From contig CAZPHN010000004.1 in the NCBI GenBank assembly GCA_964586765.1, positions 39,366-103,365 of the forward strand: a stretch of 64,000 bases of DNA, given 5' to 3'. Origin of the DNA: UBA3263 sp964586765 (GTDB taxonomy: Bacteria > Bacteroidota > Bacteroidia > Bacteroidales > Muribaculaceae). Made by a program: the position numbers and the translations under genes. The notes beneath the pieces were generated by a model that saw only the letters and a program-made list of their open reading frames with translations, was not told where the DNA came from and searched no databases. Shown here one piece after another: positions 8,357 to 17,078 of this stretch (its first letter is position 1; every line of letters starts with the position of its first letter).

Positions 8357-11124
8357 CGGTTCTGTTTCTTATTGGGGTTGATATTCAGTCGGTAAATTAC
8401 GTGGAGCATCGCGTAGCGTGGCAGGGTATTGTAACGCGTTTCGGTTCTGCCCTGCGAGTTTATGGTCAGGCGGACGTTACTGAGCTGACCGAGAATGTCG
8501 AAGCCGTCAAGGGCGAAAGTGAGGTTGCCGTGCATGATGCTCTTAGCCAGTCGGGCGTTCCAGACAAGGTCGTTGGTATTCAGCCGGCGGTCATTGTATC
8601 CGCGGCGGGAGTGCATCATTAGGTCGGTTGTGAAACTGATGTCCCACGGCAGTTTTACGGCACGGAAAATGATGCCATAGTCAAAATCAATCGCGCTGAT
8701 GGGAATGAACCCTTCCATCGGCGAGGTAACCTTTCGCCAATCGGCGTTGCCGTTGGCAGCGATTTCCATACCGTCCTTTATTTTGTAGGTCAGCTTGGCT
8801 TTGCCGCCAAGGTTGAGGTTGCGGACGGTGCTGAAATCGAGCCCGATAAGGTCGACTGAGTTCTGATACAGAGCGCGCAGCTCGAAGTCAGGCTGCCATT
8901 TCCCCATATCCCTGAAGCAATAAGGCGTGGAAAGTTTTGCCGATAAGTCCCAGTTACCGTCTACGTTTACGGGCTTGTAGGTGGTTACGCCGGTGGTCAT
9001 GTTATAGTCTGCCGATTGGGCTATCATGTTGTCATACTTGTTGTAAGTGACCTCGAGCGAGGGACCTTTCGGGAACAGGTCATATAGTTTCATTTTAATC
9101 TCATGGGTGCGCGTAGTTTTCAGTTCGGAGTTACCCATGAAGATAAACAGCGGATTTGCCGCATCGGTCACGTCAAGCAGATTGCGCAGTCCCGGCAATG
9201 TGGCGTAATAGCGATACGTAATCCAGCCGATACCTGAAACGTCAAAACCTACGGTCGGGTCAACATAGAATGGTTTCCGGCGTGCACTATAAGTCCGTTG
9301 GACCTGAGAGTAGACTATGTGTCCGGGAACATAACGGATATCTGCCTGAAGCCTGATATTGGGTTGACAGTCACCGTTGTACCACCACTGAAAGAAATTA
9401 CACAAATCAAGTTGCAGCAGGTGACTGTCTTCATTTAGCGTGTAATTATAGGAGTTTGAGGGTATAAACCCGGCATTTTGCATAGCATCGGTGACCGACG
9501 GGAGCGCAGTGCCATCAGGTTGGCGCAGAAAGTAGTCGCGGGTGCTGTGGACGTTTGAATGTTTGAAATCATATTTCGCATCAAACCGGAGATGTGCAAT
9601 TTTAGAGTCCGTAAACCACCATGCAGTGGTCCATACGGAGCCGGTGGCAGACAAGGTGCGCTCCGGCACAAACTCCCAAGGCGACGAAAAGTCATGATTT
9701 TCAGACAGCAGAGGAAAGAAAAGCTCGCGCTGGCGGTCTGACTCGTAGTTCTTCTTAGTCCAGTCAACGGAGGCTGAGAAATCAATTTGTTCAGCTCGCA
9801 TGGGGAGCTTCCACATGCCGTTGAATTCGGCTCCCACTTTCCAGCGGCGGATATATACCATACCAGTTTCGTCAAGCGAGTTCAGCTGCGTCGTGGCGGT
9901 CGCGGTTGACGTGGTTTCAGCCTCGCCGGACTTAACTCTCTCAAACAGAAATTTCGGATTTAACTTTAATTCCAGCCGAGGCAGTGAATACGTGATTCTG
10001 TTATCGCTTGAAATGCGGAACCGGCGTGAATCAGCCGTTTTCGTACCATACCTGAAGATATTTCCTCCGGGGCGATAGAATTCTGACACGGCTGACTCCT
10101 CAAGGAGTGACTTTTTCTCTGCCGCCATCATGTTGGCGTTGATTCTCCATTCTCTGAAACGCGAGTTCCATACATAGTCCACTCCGCCAAGCCGGGTTTC
10201 GGTCCGCCCGGCAGCCTGCCTGTCCTCATAGCGGCTTCCGCTTTGGCTCGGAGTGCTTTCGTCGTTGATATTGTTGACATTGCCTACTATGGCAAGGCGT
10301 GAACTGCCGGTATGCAGCATACCGAACAACCGCCCTGTATAGCGACCGGCGGTGCCGTAGCCTGCTTCGGCATTGGCTATCCAGCCCCTCTGATATTGCT
10401 TTTTGAGTTTTACGTCCATAACCAAGGGCATATCTTCCCGAGGAGTCCCTTTTCTGCCGCCATTGCGGTGGAACACCAATATGTTTTTTACCAGATATGC
10501 GGGGATATTCTCTAATGCCATTCGTGGGTCTTTGCGGAAAAAGCTGTTGCCGTCAACCAGAAGTTCGCTGACAAATTCGCCGTTGAGGTAGATTTTTCCA
10601 TTGCTTTTCAGTTCCGCGCCGGGCAGCTGGTCAATCAGTCCGTCAAGCATCGACCCCTGAGCCAGCGCGAATGCGTCGGTGTTATACGTAATCGTATCGC
10701 CGCTCATAATCATCCTGACTCTCGATGCCTCTACGCTAACCTCCTCAAGTTCCTTGGGCTTTGAGAAAGGCATGCGTGTCAGTCTTATTTGCGGAATTAT
10801 TGCAATTATTTCGCGTGGTCCGAGCTTCGGAACCGGTACATAAGCCGGATAGTAACCTTCTCTGGTTACGCTGAGAAAGCCGCCGGTGCGGGGAATGCTA
10901 TCAATAATCAGGTTGACTTTCCGGTTAGAGTACCTTCCGTTCTTATCGGAAAAATATGAGGCGATTAGCGTCGAGTCCGGACGCAGCAGATGAACCTGTG
11001 CATCCATAATGAACTCATCGTTGAAACTGTCAACTATATCAACACCCAAAGAGGGTGGATTATCTTTGGCAGCGACCGAAAGCAAACAAAATATATTGAT
11101 AATAATCGCGATAAATCTCTTCAC
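8353..11124 (-). CDS. TonB-receptor-like outer-membrane barrel protein, paralogue 2
   Basis: A 923-residue protein with signal peptide (MKRFIAIIINIFCLLSVAAKD), regulatory-like domain, plug-like domain (ELEEVSVEASRVRMIMSGDTITYNTDAFALAQGSMLDG) and beta barrel, in the same order as its two neighbours. The middle of the protein (about residues 230-620) differs strongly from paralogues 1 and 3, whereas from GWITYRYYATLPGLRNLL onward it is nearly identical to paralogue 1. It is joined to paralogue 1 by an ATGA overlap and starts one base before paralogue 3 ends, so all three are translated from one message. Substrate unknown. Confidence 0.85.
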   Translation of the reverse strand: MKRFIAIIINIFCLLSVAAKDNPPSLGVDIVDSFNDEFIMDAQVHLLRPDSTLIASYFSDKNGRYSNRKVNLIIDSIPRTGGFLSVTREGYYPAYVPVPKLGPREIIAIIPQIRLTRMPFSKPKELEEVSVEASRVRMIMSGDTITYNTDAFALAQGSMLDGLIDQLPGAELKSNGKIYLNGEFVSELLVDGNSFFRKDPRMALENIPAYLVKNILVFHRNGGRKGTPREDMPLVMDVKLKKQYQRGWIANAEAGYGTAGRYTGRLFGMLHTGSSRLAIVGNVNNINDESTPSQSGSRYEDRQAAGRTETRLGGVDYVWNSRFREWRINANMMAAEKKSLLEESAVSEFYRPGGNIFRYGTKTADSRRFRISSDNRITYSLPRLELKLNPKFLFERVKSGEAETTSTATATTQLNSLDETGMVYIRRWKVGAEFNGMWKLPMRAEQIDFSASVDWTKKNYESDRQRELFFPLLSENHDFSSPWEFVPERTLSATGSVWTTAWWFTDSKIAHLRFDAKYDFKHSNVHSTRDYFLRQPDGTALPSVTDAMQNAGFIPSNSYNYTLNEDSHLLQLDLCNFFQWWYNGDCQPNIRLQADIRYVPGHIVYSQVQRTYSARRKPFYVDPTVGFDVSGIGWITYRYYATLPGLRNLLDVTDAANPLFIFMGNSELKTTRTHEIKMKLYDLFPKGPSLEVTYNKYDNMIAQSADYNMTTGVTTYKPVNVDGNWDLSAKLSTPYCFRDMGKWQPDFELRALYQNSVDLIGLDFSTVRNLNLGGKAKLTYKIKDGMEIAANGNADWRKVTSPMEGFIPISAIDFDYGIIFRAVKLPWDISFTTDLMMHSRRGYNDRRLNTNDLVWNARLAKSIMHGNLTFALDGFDILGQLSNVRLTINSQGRTETRYNTLPRYAMLHVIYRLNINPNKKQNR

Positions 11125-13881
11125 TTATTTCTTTTTAGGCTTAATGTTGAGTCGGTAGATAATGTGGAGCATGGCGTAGCGCGGCAGGGTGTTGTAACGC
11201 GCCTCGGTTCTGCCCTGCGAGTTCATGGTGAGCTGCACATTGCTCAGCTGACCGAGTATGTCGAAACCGTCGAGGGCAAACGTCAGGTTACCGTGTATGA
11301 TGCTCTTGGCTATGCGCGCGTTCCAGACAAGATGGTTCGTGTTCAGGCGCGAGTCGGCATATCCGCGGCGCGAGTGCATGATGATGTCGGTGGTGACGCT
11401 CATGTTCCACGGAAGTTTGGTGGCGCGATAAACCAGACCGTAGTCAAAATCGACGGCGTTGATGGTTGTGAAGTCGGGTATGGGCGACGTCACGCGGCGG
11501 TAGTCGGCGTTTCCTTTGGCTGATATTTCCATTCCGTCTGTGATTTTGTAAGTAAGGGCGAGTTTTTCGCGCAGATTGAGATTGCAGACGGTACTTTGCT
11601 CCATATTAATAAGGTCTACGGAGTTCTGATAGCCGAAGTTGGTGTTGGAGCTGATTTGCCATTTCTTCTGGGCTCCCAGCTGGCGGCTGAAGTCTACGCT
11701 TGCCGATACGTCCCAGTTGCCGTTGACGTTGACCGGACGGAATGTGGTTACGCCGGTGGTCATGTCGTAGAAAGCCGACTGTGCAACCATGTTTTCATAC
11801 TTGTTGAAATCAACATTCAGCTGAATGCCATATTGATAAAACCACCAGCTGGTAAGGCTGAGTTTATGTATACGGGATATCTTCAGATCCGGATTTCCGG
11901 CATAGATATAGAGCGGATTGGCTGCGTCCGTGATGTCAACGAGGTCAAGCAGGTTGCTGAGTCTGGACTCATATGAGTAGCTTCCGTAGAACAGAGCAAA
12001 ATTGAAGCCAATCCTTGGTTCGACATACCAAGGGGCACGTTTTGCAGTCAGGATATTTCCCTGAGTATGGTAATTGATATGTCCCGGTGCATAGCTCGCC
12101 TTGACATCAGCTGAAATGTTGAACTGCTCTTTGCGCTTAAACAGCATGACATGAGGAAAAAAGTTGCCAAAACCGACCTCCACCGAGTGGGTATTTTCAA
12201 CTGCCAAGTAGTGGAACGAGTTCGAGGGTATCAGCGTTAGGTCGCGCTCGAAGTTCGAAGGTAAATCGTCGGCTGATTCTTCATAATAGTGACGCGTACT
12301 GTTCAGATTATCATGTTTAAACGTGTACATTGCATGCCACCCGCCATCAAATAAATCCAAAAAACGGTAATCACATTCTAATTTGACTTTTTCGGAGATT
12401 TTGAGCCTACGCTCGGGCAGAAATTCCTGTATTGTCTGACGCTCGTTTAGGTCCGTCTGTTGCGGAAACAGCAGGTTGCGGTCGGTCAGAGTTTCAAATT
12501 TGCGGTCATTCCATTGAAATCCGAATTCATCACTTATTTTAGTCGAAGACTGGGGCAACTGCCAGCGTGCGTCGAAATCCGTGCCTACTTCCCAGAGCCG
12601 GCGGTAGGTATCCGATGTCTGGTCAAGCGAATTCAGGAGATTTGCCATGGCGTCAGAGGTAGTTGACGCGCCGGTATTGTTCGCTTTCTCCCTGATGAAT
12701 GACGCCTTGGGTTTCAGGTTGACCCATACGCGGGGAACATGGAACGAGAATTTGTCATCGGTAGAAAATCTCCACTGGCGTGAAAGCGAGGAGTTTTTCG
12801 AGGTGCCGAATAGGTTTCCGCCGTCAAGATAGCGTTCCGAGACCTTTTGTGACTGCAGGTCGCCGCGTTTATGTTCAGCCATCAGGTTGGTCTCGACTTT
12901 CCAGTTGCGCAGACGTGAGTTCCAGAGGTAGTCTATTCCTGCCTTTGCTATGTCGGCGCGTCCTGCCGTCTGCCAGTTGGGGTTCCAGCTGTCTGTCTGA
13001 CCCGGCTTGCGGTCATCGTTGGTATTGTTTGCATTGGCTACTATGGACAGACGCGAGTCGCGGGTAAACATCAGTCCGAAAAGTCTGCCCAGATAACGGT
13101 TGGAGGTTCCGTAACCTGCCTCCGCATTTGCAATCCAGCCGGTCTGATACTGTTTTTTCAGCTTGACGTCCATTACCAACGGAAGATCATCAAGCGGCTT
13201 CCGCTCCATAAATTCGTTGCGGTGATATACCTTTACGTCGTTGACCATATAGGCAGGCAGATTTTCGAGAGCTATTTTCGGGTCACCCTTGAAGAAGTTC
13301 TCGCCGTTTACAAGCAACTCGTTGACAAACTTGCCGTTGACATATATCTGACCGTTGCCTTTCAGTTCAACGCCCGGCAGCTGACTTATCAGCCCGTCGA
13401 GCATCGAGCCCTGAGCTAAGGCGAAGGCGTCGGCATTATAGACGATAGTGTCGCCCTTCATAACCATTTTCAGTTTCGAGGCGGTAACCGTGACTTCTTC
13501 AAGCTGCTTGGGCTGATAAAAGGGTATCCGGTTCATCATTATAGGCTTTAGCTCTATGCCGTGTTCCATTTTTCCTAACTTCTTGATGCGCATGTATTCG
13601 GGATAATATCCTTCGGCGGTAACATAGATTATGCAGTCCGATGGCGGAAGGCTGTCGATGTGCAGGTTCATCGGCTGATTATAGGAGTACATCTCCGTTG
13701 CAAAATATGATTTTATCAACGTTGAATCGGGACGCAACAGGTCGGCGCGGAACTCTTTCATTAATTCGCGACTATAGCTGTCGACGACTTTTCCGCAGCC
13801 ATAGGGAGGGTAATCACGGGCAAAAGCTTGTGAACTGACAACAAAACAACTTATAAGTAAGAGTATAATACCTTTTTTCAT
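11125..13881 (-). CDS. TonB-receptor-like outer-membrane barrel protein, paralogue 3
   Basis: The first of the three barrel genes in transcription order, 918 residues, with signal peptide MKKGIILLLISCFVVSSQAFARD, the regulatory-like domain (SYSRELMKEFRADLLRPDSTL), the plug-like domain (EEVTVTASKLKMVMKGDTIVYNADAFALAQGSMLDG) and a barrel ending MLHIIYRLNIKPKKK. It is the most divergent in the barrel but shares the closing 90 residues (TTDIIMHSRRGYADSRLNTNHLVWNARIAKSI...) with the others. It directly follows the DUF4252 gene at 13907 with a 25-base gap. The family is outer-membrane transport or envelope display; no specific substrate can be named. Confidence 0.85.
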   Translation of the reverse strand: MKKGIILLLISCFVVSSQAFARDYPPYGCGKVVDSYSRELMKEFRADLLRPDSTLIKSYFATEMYSYNQPMNLHIDSLPPSDCIIYVTAEGYYPEYMRIKKLGKMEHGIELKPIMMNRIPFYQPKQLEEVTVTASKLKMVMKGDTIVYNADAFALAQGSMLDGLISQLPGVELKGNGQIYVNGKFVNELLVNGENFFKGDPKIALENLPAYMVNDVKVYHRNEFMERKPLDDLPLVMDVKLKKQYQTGWIANAEAGYGTSNRYLGRLFGLMFTRDSRLSIVANANNTNDDRKPGQTDSWNPNWQTAGRADIAKAGIDYLWNSRLRNWKVETNLMAEHKRGDLQSQKVSERYLDGGNLFGTSKNSSLSRQWRFSTDDKFSFHVPRVWVNLKPKASFIREKANNTGASTTSDAMANLLNSLDQTSDTYRRLWEVGTDFDARWQLPQSSTKISDEFGFQWNDRKFETLTDRNLLFPQQTDLNERQTIQEFLPERRLKISEKVKLECDYRFLDLFDGGWHAMYTFKHDNLNSTRHYYEESADDLPSNFERDLTLIPSNSFHYLAVENTHSVEVGFGNFFPHVMLFKRKEQFNISADVKASYAPGHINYHTQGNILTAKRAPWYVEPRIGFNFALFYGSYSYESRLSNLLDLVDITDAANPLYIYAGNPDLKISRIHKLSLTSWWFYQYGIQLNVDFNKYENMVAQSAFYDMTTGVTTFRPVNVNGNWDVSASVDFSRQLGAQKKWQISSNTNFGYQNSVDLINMEQSTVCNLNLREKLALTYKITDGMEISAKGNADYRRVTSPIPDFTTINAVDFDYGLVYRATKLPWNMSVTTDIIMHSRRGYADSRLNTNHLVWNARIAKSIIHGNLTFALDGFDILGQLSNVQLTMNSQGRTEARYNTLPRYAMLHIIYRLNIKPKKK

Positions 13882-13906
13882 GGTAATGCGATGAATGCTG
13901 TGATAA

Positions 13907-14416
13907 TTATTTGCGTTTTATTCGCTGCAGATCCTGTTCGGTCATGGTGCCGGTAATCTGAATGATGGTCAGCGAATTTTCTTTCTCTATTTTTAGCGCG
14001 AATTCGTTGAGCTTATTAGGTAGTTTGCGCTCATATATGGTCAGGTGTTCGCCTTCATCATATATTTCGAGAATGACTTTATAGTTGTCTTTTTTTGAAA
14101 AACCTCCTGATATCGTGCTGTACCAGTTAAGAGTATCCATTTTTTTCTTACCCTCAGCGGTAATAACGGAGAGATCTTCGATTTTGCCGATAATCTTTTC
14201 AAAGGCATAGTCGCCGACGTTCAGATGTTTGCCTTTGACCATTCCCATCATGGTTTTACCTATATATACAGTCTTGAACTCAGAGCCGAATTCACGACAT
14301 CTGTCGAGAAGGGCGGTTCGTGATGCCGGAACGTATTCTTTCTCACTGGCAGCGTTTGCCACGGGCGACAATGCAGAAATCACCAGAACGATTAAAGTGA
14401 AAAGCACGTGTTTCAT
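13907..14416 (-). CDS. DUF4252-like secreted protein
   Basis: A 169-residue protein with a signal peptide (MKHVLFTLIVLVISALSPVANA) and a charged C-terminal half ending LKIEKENSLTIIQITGTMTEQDLQRIKRK. The layout matches DUF4252, whose function is unknown. Its ATG overlaps the stop of the upstream membrane protein by 4 bases (ATGA), so translation is probably coupled. Its position between a sigma/anti-sigma pair and outer-membrane barrels suggests a role in sensing or maintaining the envelope, which is inference from context. Confidence 0.75.
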   Translation of the reverse strand: MKHVLFTLIVLVISALSPVANAASEKEYVPASRTALLDRCREFGSEFKTVYIGKTMMGMVKGKHLNVGDYAFEKIIGKIEDLSVITAEGKKKMDTLNWYSTISGGFSKKDNYKVILEIYDEGEHLTIYERKLPNKLNEFALKIEKENSLTIIQITGTMTEQDLQRIKRK

Positions 14417-14808
14417 AAGTCGTTGAGTTTATCAAGTTCTTCAAATCCGCGGTCAAACGCGTCGGAAAACATCATCAGGGCGAGCCGGGTCTGTTCCGTA
14501 GCTTCCGCAACCGTCATTTCCGTCTCCATGGTCGGAGCGGGCTGACGGAACAGGGAGCTTGCGGCAATAAGCACGATGGCTACGGAAGCGGCGACAGATA
14601 CCCATTTCATCGGAGTGAACATACGGCGACGCGAAGCCCGGCGCGCCATCTTGCCGAAGTCAGGCAGCGGGGAGTGGAGCGTGCAGATTAGTCGGCGGTC
14701 TGCATCGTAACGCGGGTCCGTGTTCTGGCTTAGAAGCTCGGCAAGCCGGGTTTCCTCTTTGCGCGAGGTCTCTCCTGCATAATATTTGTCCAATAATTTA
14801 TCTATCAT
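14413..14808 (-). CDS. Single-pass membrane protein in anti-sigma position
   Basis: A 131-residue protein: a charged cytoplasmic N-terminal half (MIDKLLDKYYAGETSRKEETRLAELL...), one membrane segment (WVSVAASVAIVLIAASSLF, about residues 69-87) and a short acidic outer part. The size, topology and overlap with the upstream ECF sigma gene are those of a Bacteroidota anti-sigma or anti-sigma-like protein, but no FecR or zinc anti-sigma motif is visible. The frame could also start at TTG 14817; the ATG at 14808 is preferred. It overlaps the sigma gene by 11 bases and the DUF4252 gene by 4. Confidence 0.7.
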   Translation of the reverse strand: MIDKLLDKYYAGETSRKEETRLAELLSQNTDPRYDADRRLICTLHSPLPDFGKMARRASRRRMFTPMKWVSVAASVAIVLIAASSLFRQPAPTMETEMTVAEATEQTRLALMMFSDAFDRGFEELDKLNDL

Positions 14809-15289
14809 ATTCTTCAAAGTATTTGCGGACTGCGGCGCGTGCGCGGCTCAAAATCACACGTGCGTTGCCGGCAGTCAGGTTTAACTCCTGTTGAATTTCT
14901 TCCATTTCAAGACCGTTGATGTCGCGCAAGGTGATGACCTCGCGCTGGGGCGAAGGGAGCGTTTCTATTATCCGGAATACTGCGGTCAGACGCTCGCGCT
15001 CATTATTATCATCCTCTTCATCCGGGGCGGCGACTCCGGAAACTTCATCCAGACCATATCCCGGACGGCGGCTTTCAATCAGGTCGAGCGCACATCGGCG
15101 CGCTGTCGCCGTGGCATAGGCCTCCCTGTTTTCGGCTCCCGCAAAAGAATCCAGCCTCTTCCAGAGTCGGCACATTGCCTCCTGAACCGCATCTTCGGCA
15201 TCCGCCTCTGACCCGGTCACGCGGAGTGCCGCCATATACATCCGGCGACCTGTCCGCTCCATCAGTGTCCTGAATTCTGTTGCTGTCAT
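14798..15289 (-). CDS. ECF-family RNA polymerase sigma factor
   Basis: The 163-residue product has sigma-70 region 2 (ALRVTGSEADAEDAVQEAMCRLWKRLDSFAG) and region 4 (LPSPQREVITLRDINGLEMEEIQQELNLTAGNARVILSRARAAVRKYF) with the helix-turn-helix, joined by an acidic linker (APDEEDDNNERER), and nothing else, which is the ECF layout. ATG at 15289 is used; GTG at 15307 is possible. It is the first gene of the minus-strand operon that carries a membrane protein, two DUF4252 proteins and three outer-membrane barrels, which are its likely regulon. It diverges from the CoA transferase gene across 150 bases. Confidence 0.9.
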   Translation of the reverse strand: MTATEFRTLMERTGRRMYMAALRVTGSEADAEDAVQEAMCRLWKRLDSFAGAENREAYATATARRCALDLIESRRPGYGLDEVSGVAAPDEEDDNNERERLTAVFRIIETLPSPQREVITLRDINGLEMEEIQQELNLTAGNARVILSRARAAVRKYFEEYDR

Positions 15290-15360
15290 GTACTTGAAAG
15301 ACGGCACAATTTATAAAATGTTACACTTAAACACAAAAAATATCGTATTTTTGAAAAATA

Positions 15361-15386
15361 TTGCACGTAATTACGTTTTTGTGCAA
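15361..15386. promoter_or_regulatory. Nested palindrome between divergent genes (possible operator)
   Basis: TTGCAC (15361-15366) and GTGCAA (15381-15386) form an inverted repeat, and within it ACGTAATTACGT (15365-15376) is a perfect 12-bp palindrome. It sits between the ECF sigma gene and the CoA transferase gene, immediately upstream of the latter's -7 element, where a dimeric regulator could act. Confidence 0.45.
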
Positions 15387-15395
15387 AAATATTAC

Positions 15396-15403
15396 TATAT
15401 TTG
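15396..15403 (+). promoter_or_regulatory. -7 element for the CoA transferase gene
   Basis: TATATTTG matches TAnnTTTG and lies 40 bases before the ATG at 15443. No TTG is found at the usual -33 distance, so an activator bound at the adjacent palindrome may be needed. Confidence 0.6.
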
Positions 15404-15442
15404 CGCACAATAAACTAAAAATCTGTATCCATCACATTAAAA

Positions 15443-16924
15443 ATGTCATTTCCCATTCTAACGGCTGAAGAAGCCGCAAGCCATATTGAAAATGGAATGG
15501 CGATTGGCCTCAGCGGTTTTACCGCCTCCGGCGCGCCTAAAGACACTTTTGACGCTGTAGCAGCCTTGGCTGCTGCCGAACATGAAGCCGGTCGCCCGTA
15601 TAAAGTTGACCTTTTTACCGGTGCATCGACAAACCGCCATGTTGATGGCGCACTTTCACTTGTTAACGCCATTGGTCGTCGTACTCCTTATCAGAACACC
15701 CCTGATTTGCGTAAGCGCATCAACTCTCACGATGCCCACTATTTCGACCTTCATCTCTCTGAACTCGCCCAGAAGTTACGCTACGGGTTCTATGGTCTGC
15801 TTGATGTTGCCGTAATTGAGGCTGTTGACGTTCAGCCTGACGGTCGTCTCGTGCTTGGTACCGGTGCTGGTATATCGACCACCATCGCCCAGATGGCAAA
15901 GCATATAATCATCGAGCATAATACCGCAATCTCTACCAAACTCGAAGGTCTGCATGATCTCTATCTTCCCGCCGATCCTCCTCATCGCCGCGAAATACCT
16001 ATTTATAACGTAAACGACCGTATCGGTTCACCTTATTTATATGTTGACCCGAAAAAGGTAATCGGCGTAGTGGAAACCCACTGTACCGATGAGGTTCATC
16101 CCTTCTCCGCGCTCGATGAAGTTTCAGCAAAAATCGGTGCTAACGTCTGCGATTTCTTGGTTAATGAACTTAAGCACGGACGTCTGCCCAAGGAGTTCCT
16201 GCCGCTGCAGAGCGGTGTGGGCAATGTCGCTAACGCAGTGCTTTACGGACTTGCCGACGCCCATGATATTCCCCCCTTCTCGTTCTATACGGAAGTGGCT
16301 CAGGATGCCGTACTTGACCTCATGGAGCGTGACCGCTGCCGTTTTGTAAGCACTTGCTCGCTGACAATGAGCGACGAAGCTCAGGCTCGCCTGTTTGCCC
16401 ACGACCGTGATTTCTGCCGACGTATCACAATCCGTCCCTCTGAACTCTCCAATAATCCCGAAATCATCCGTCGTCTCGGCGTAATCGCTATGAATACCGC
16501 TCTTGAAGCCGATATATTCGGTGCGATTAACTCAACCCACGTGCTTGGCACAAAGATGATGAACGGTATTGGCGGTTCAGGCGACTTTACCCGCAACGCT
16601 TACCTGAGCATCTTCTCCTGCCCGTCAGTGACGAAGGGCGGTTGCATCAGCAATATAGTGCCGATGGTAGCTCATCAGGACCACTCCGAACACTCCGTCG
16701 ACATCCTCGTTACCGATCAGGGCGTTGCCGACCTCCGCGGACTTGACCCCGTTCAGCGTGCCGAACGCATCATCGAAAACTGCGCGCACCCGGATTATCG
16801 CCCGCTGCTCCGTGAATACCTCAAACTTGGCAAGGGCGGACAGACCCCCCACGTGCTTACCGCCTCCTTCGCGTTCCACAACGCCTTCAACGAAACCGGC
16901 GATATGCGCAACGCCAAATTCTAA
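15443..16924 (+). CDS. Acetyl-CoA hydrolase/CoA-transferase (succinyl-CoA:acetate type)
   Basis: A 493-residue full-length member of the family that includes succinyl-CoA:acetate CoA-transferase and Cat1. Visible signatures are the N-terminal SGFTASGAPKD loop, the GVGNVANAVLYGL glycine segment, and FYTEVAQDAVLDLM, in which the glutamate is the expected catalytic residue forming the CoA thioester. The C-terminal domain carries GSGDFTRNAYLS and VTDQGVADLRGLDP. In Bacteroidales this enzyme links succinate, propionate and acetate production. It stands alone between a divergent sigma operon and a strong terminator. Exact acyl donor and acceptor cannot be read from the sequence. Confidence 0.88.
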   Translation: MSFPILTAEEAASHIENGMAIGLSGFTASGAPKDTFDAVAALAAAEHEAGRPYKVDLFTGASTNRHVDGALSLVNAIGRRTPYQNTPDLRKRINSHDAHYFDLHLSELAQKLRYGFYGLLDVAVIEAVDVQPDGRLVLGTGAGISTTIAQMAKHIIIEHNTAISTKLEGLHDLYLPADPPHRREIPIYNVNDRIGSPYLYVDPKKVIGVVETHCTDEVHPFSALDEVSAKIGANVCDFLVNELKHGRLPKEFLPLQSGVGNVANAVLYGLADAHDIPPFSFYTEVAQDAVLDLMERDRCRFVSTCSLTMSDEAQARLFAHDRDFCRRITIRPSELSNNPEIIRRLGVIAMNTALEADIFGAINSTHVLGTKMMNGIGGSGDFTRNAYLSIFSCPSVTKGGCISNIVPMVAHQDHSEHSVDILVTDQGVADLRGLDPVQRAERIIENCAHPDYRPLLREYLKLGKGGQTPHVLTASFAFHNAFNETGDMRNAKF

Positions 16925-16952
16925 CCCATACGAATATTAAAAACAAAACCGA

Positions 16953-16986
16953 GGAACTGTCTAACAAGTTTAGACAGTTCCTTTTT
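16953..16986 (+). terminator. Intrinsic terminator of the CoA transferase gene
   Basis: A 12-bp perfect stem (16953-16964 with 16970-16981), five-base loop and five T directly after. Confidence 0.9.
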
Positions 16987-17013
16987 ATGGGGGTGGATAT
17001 GGCTGCTTGGGGG

Positions 17014-17035
17014 CGGCATGCGTCCTCGCATGCCG
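17014..17035. repeat. Short REP-like palindrome
   Basis: CGGCATGCG and CGCATGCCG form a 9-bp perfect stem around TCCT. It lies in non-coding DNA between convergent genes and resembles in size the REP palindromes at 50795-50970, though its sequence differs. Confidence 0.5.
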
Positions 17036-17078
17036 GAAATATCGCTCAAAATATCTAAGCCTACCTGATTTTGTCGTG

